Of a stretch of 5,751 nucleotides of DNA, positions 5,323 to 5,751 are shown in pieces. Source of the DNA: Desulfobacterales bacterium. Lineage in GTDB: Bacteria; Desulfobacterota; Desulfobacteria; Desulfobacterales; QNYZ01. Where the stretch lies: contig JAOZUU010000195.1 of NCBI GenBank assembly GCA_029938515.1, forward strand, positions 1 through 5,751, written 5' to 3'. Below the pieces are notes generated by a model, which was not told the DNA's origin, ran no database searches, and worked only from the letters and a program-made list of their open reading frames with translations. The translations under genes were made by a program, and so were the position numbers. Each line of letters opens with the position of its first letter. The stretch's first letter is position 1.

Positions 5323-5751
5323 GAAAGACGCTGTTCGTTATTGGCGTGTGCACCGTCAGCTTGTTTTTTGCTTTCGTGGAAGGGGTTTTGGGTCAGGACG
5401 ACTACCACTTTGATTTGTCTGAAATTGAAAAGGAGATCGAAAAAAAATCGTACCGTATCGGCGGCTTTTTTGAATTGAGGCCGGTTCTTTTCGGGCTGGA
5501 TCGTGATGCGGCTTTCTACAAGATTCGATTTTTCGAGCAAGACGAGGGGGCGACCCTGGAACAATACAATCTGGGGTTTCGCCTCGAAGGAAGTTATGCG
5601 AAGGGTATTGCCAGCCTGTATTTCAGGACCGACAGCAGATTGTGGTACGATTATCAGGGATGGGACGAGGATATTGAACTTTCGGAAGGATACGTCTCCT
5701 TAAAGCCAAACCCGGGTTTCACCCTTAATGCCGGCAAGGAGGTGGTCTTAT
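5319..5751 (+). CDS. Outer-membrane beta-barrel protein, N-terminal part
   Basis: The frame is open from the ATG at 5319 to the window edge (144 residues), so the C-terminus is missing. A signal peptide is clear: MRK, a hydrophobic core at about 5-20, probable cleavage near VLG/QDD (23-28). A short charged helix (about 32-43, DLSEIEKEIEKK) follows. From about residue 46 the sequence alternates polar and aromatic or aliphatic residues, as in transmembrane beta-strands: YRIGGFFELRPVLFG (45-59), YNLGFRLEGSYAKG (83-96), IASLYFRTDSRLWYDY (97-112) and YVSLKPNPGFTLNAGKE (125-141). The last pattern resembles porin-like proteins that continue with a conserved tryptophan-glycine motif. The start overlaps the LolA-like stop (ATGA) and has only a weak ribosome binding site of its own, so translation is probably coupled. 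It likely provides the outer-membrane end of the export route; whether it is a channel or an insertion platform cannot be seen. Confidence 0.8.
   Translation, partial: MRKTLFVIGVCTVSLFFAFVEGVLGQDDYHFDLSEIEKEIEKKSYRIGGFFELRPVLFGLDRDAAFYKIRFFEQDEGATLEQYNLGFRLEGSYAKGIASLYFRTDSRLWYDYQGWDEDIELSEGYVSLKPNPGFTLNAGKEVVL

Overview
The window looks like a chromosomal segment of a Gram-negative, probably anaerobic bacterium, most likely a Desulfobacterota (deltaproteobacterial) sulfate reducer or relative. This is inferred from gene content and protein style: stand-alone CBS-domain proteins, a LolA-like protein with an outer-membrane barrel, an exported FeMo-cofactor-type domain, and palindromic intergenic repeats. 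It was not tested by a search. Base composition is moderate, and the two-membrane envelope is implied by the LolA-like and barrel genes.

Left part (1-1488), minus strand: two CBS-domain regulatory proteins. The first (1-673) runs off the left edge and contains at least three CBS motifs with an unusual CxxC linker. The second (1015-1488) is a complete two-CBS protein. The 341 bp between them hold no gene but carry several inverted repeats. The 383 bp from 1489 to 1871 separate the minus-strand genes from a plus-strand cluster. They contain a palindromic element of about 130 bp and a TATAAT box just before the first plus-strand gene.

Right part (1872-5751), plus strand: an envelope transport cluster. 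It runs LolD/MacB-type ATPase (1872-2597), FtsX/MacB-type permease (2581-3834, overlapping the ATPase), a small secreted protein with a dinitrogenase FeMo-cofactor-binding (NifX/NafY-type) fold (4022-4411), a periplasmic LolA-like protein (4588-5322), and the start of an outer-membrane beta-barrel protein (5319 to the right edge, ATGA overlap with the LolA-like gene). Together these suggest a trans-envelope route: inner-membrane ABC extraction, a periplasmic LolA-fold carrier, and an outer-membrane barrel. The substrate cannot be read from the sequence; lipid, lipoprotein or a hydrophobic compound are the usual guesses.

The most notable feature is the secreted FeMo-co-type protein. It is AT-rich compared with its neighbours, sits in the middle of the export cluster, and is flanked on both sides by palindromic elements (3896-3997 and 4451-4533). 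This suggests a cassette inserted between permease and carrier genes, or a genuine periplasmic role for a fold normally found in the cytoplasm.
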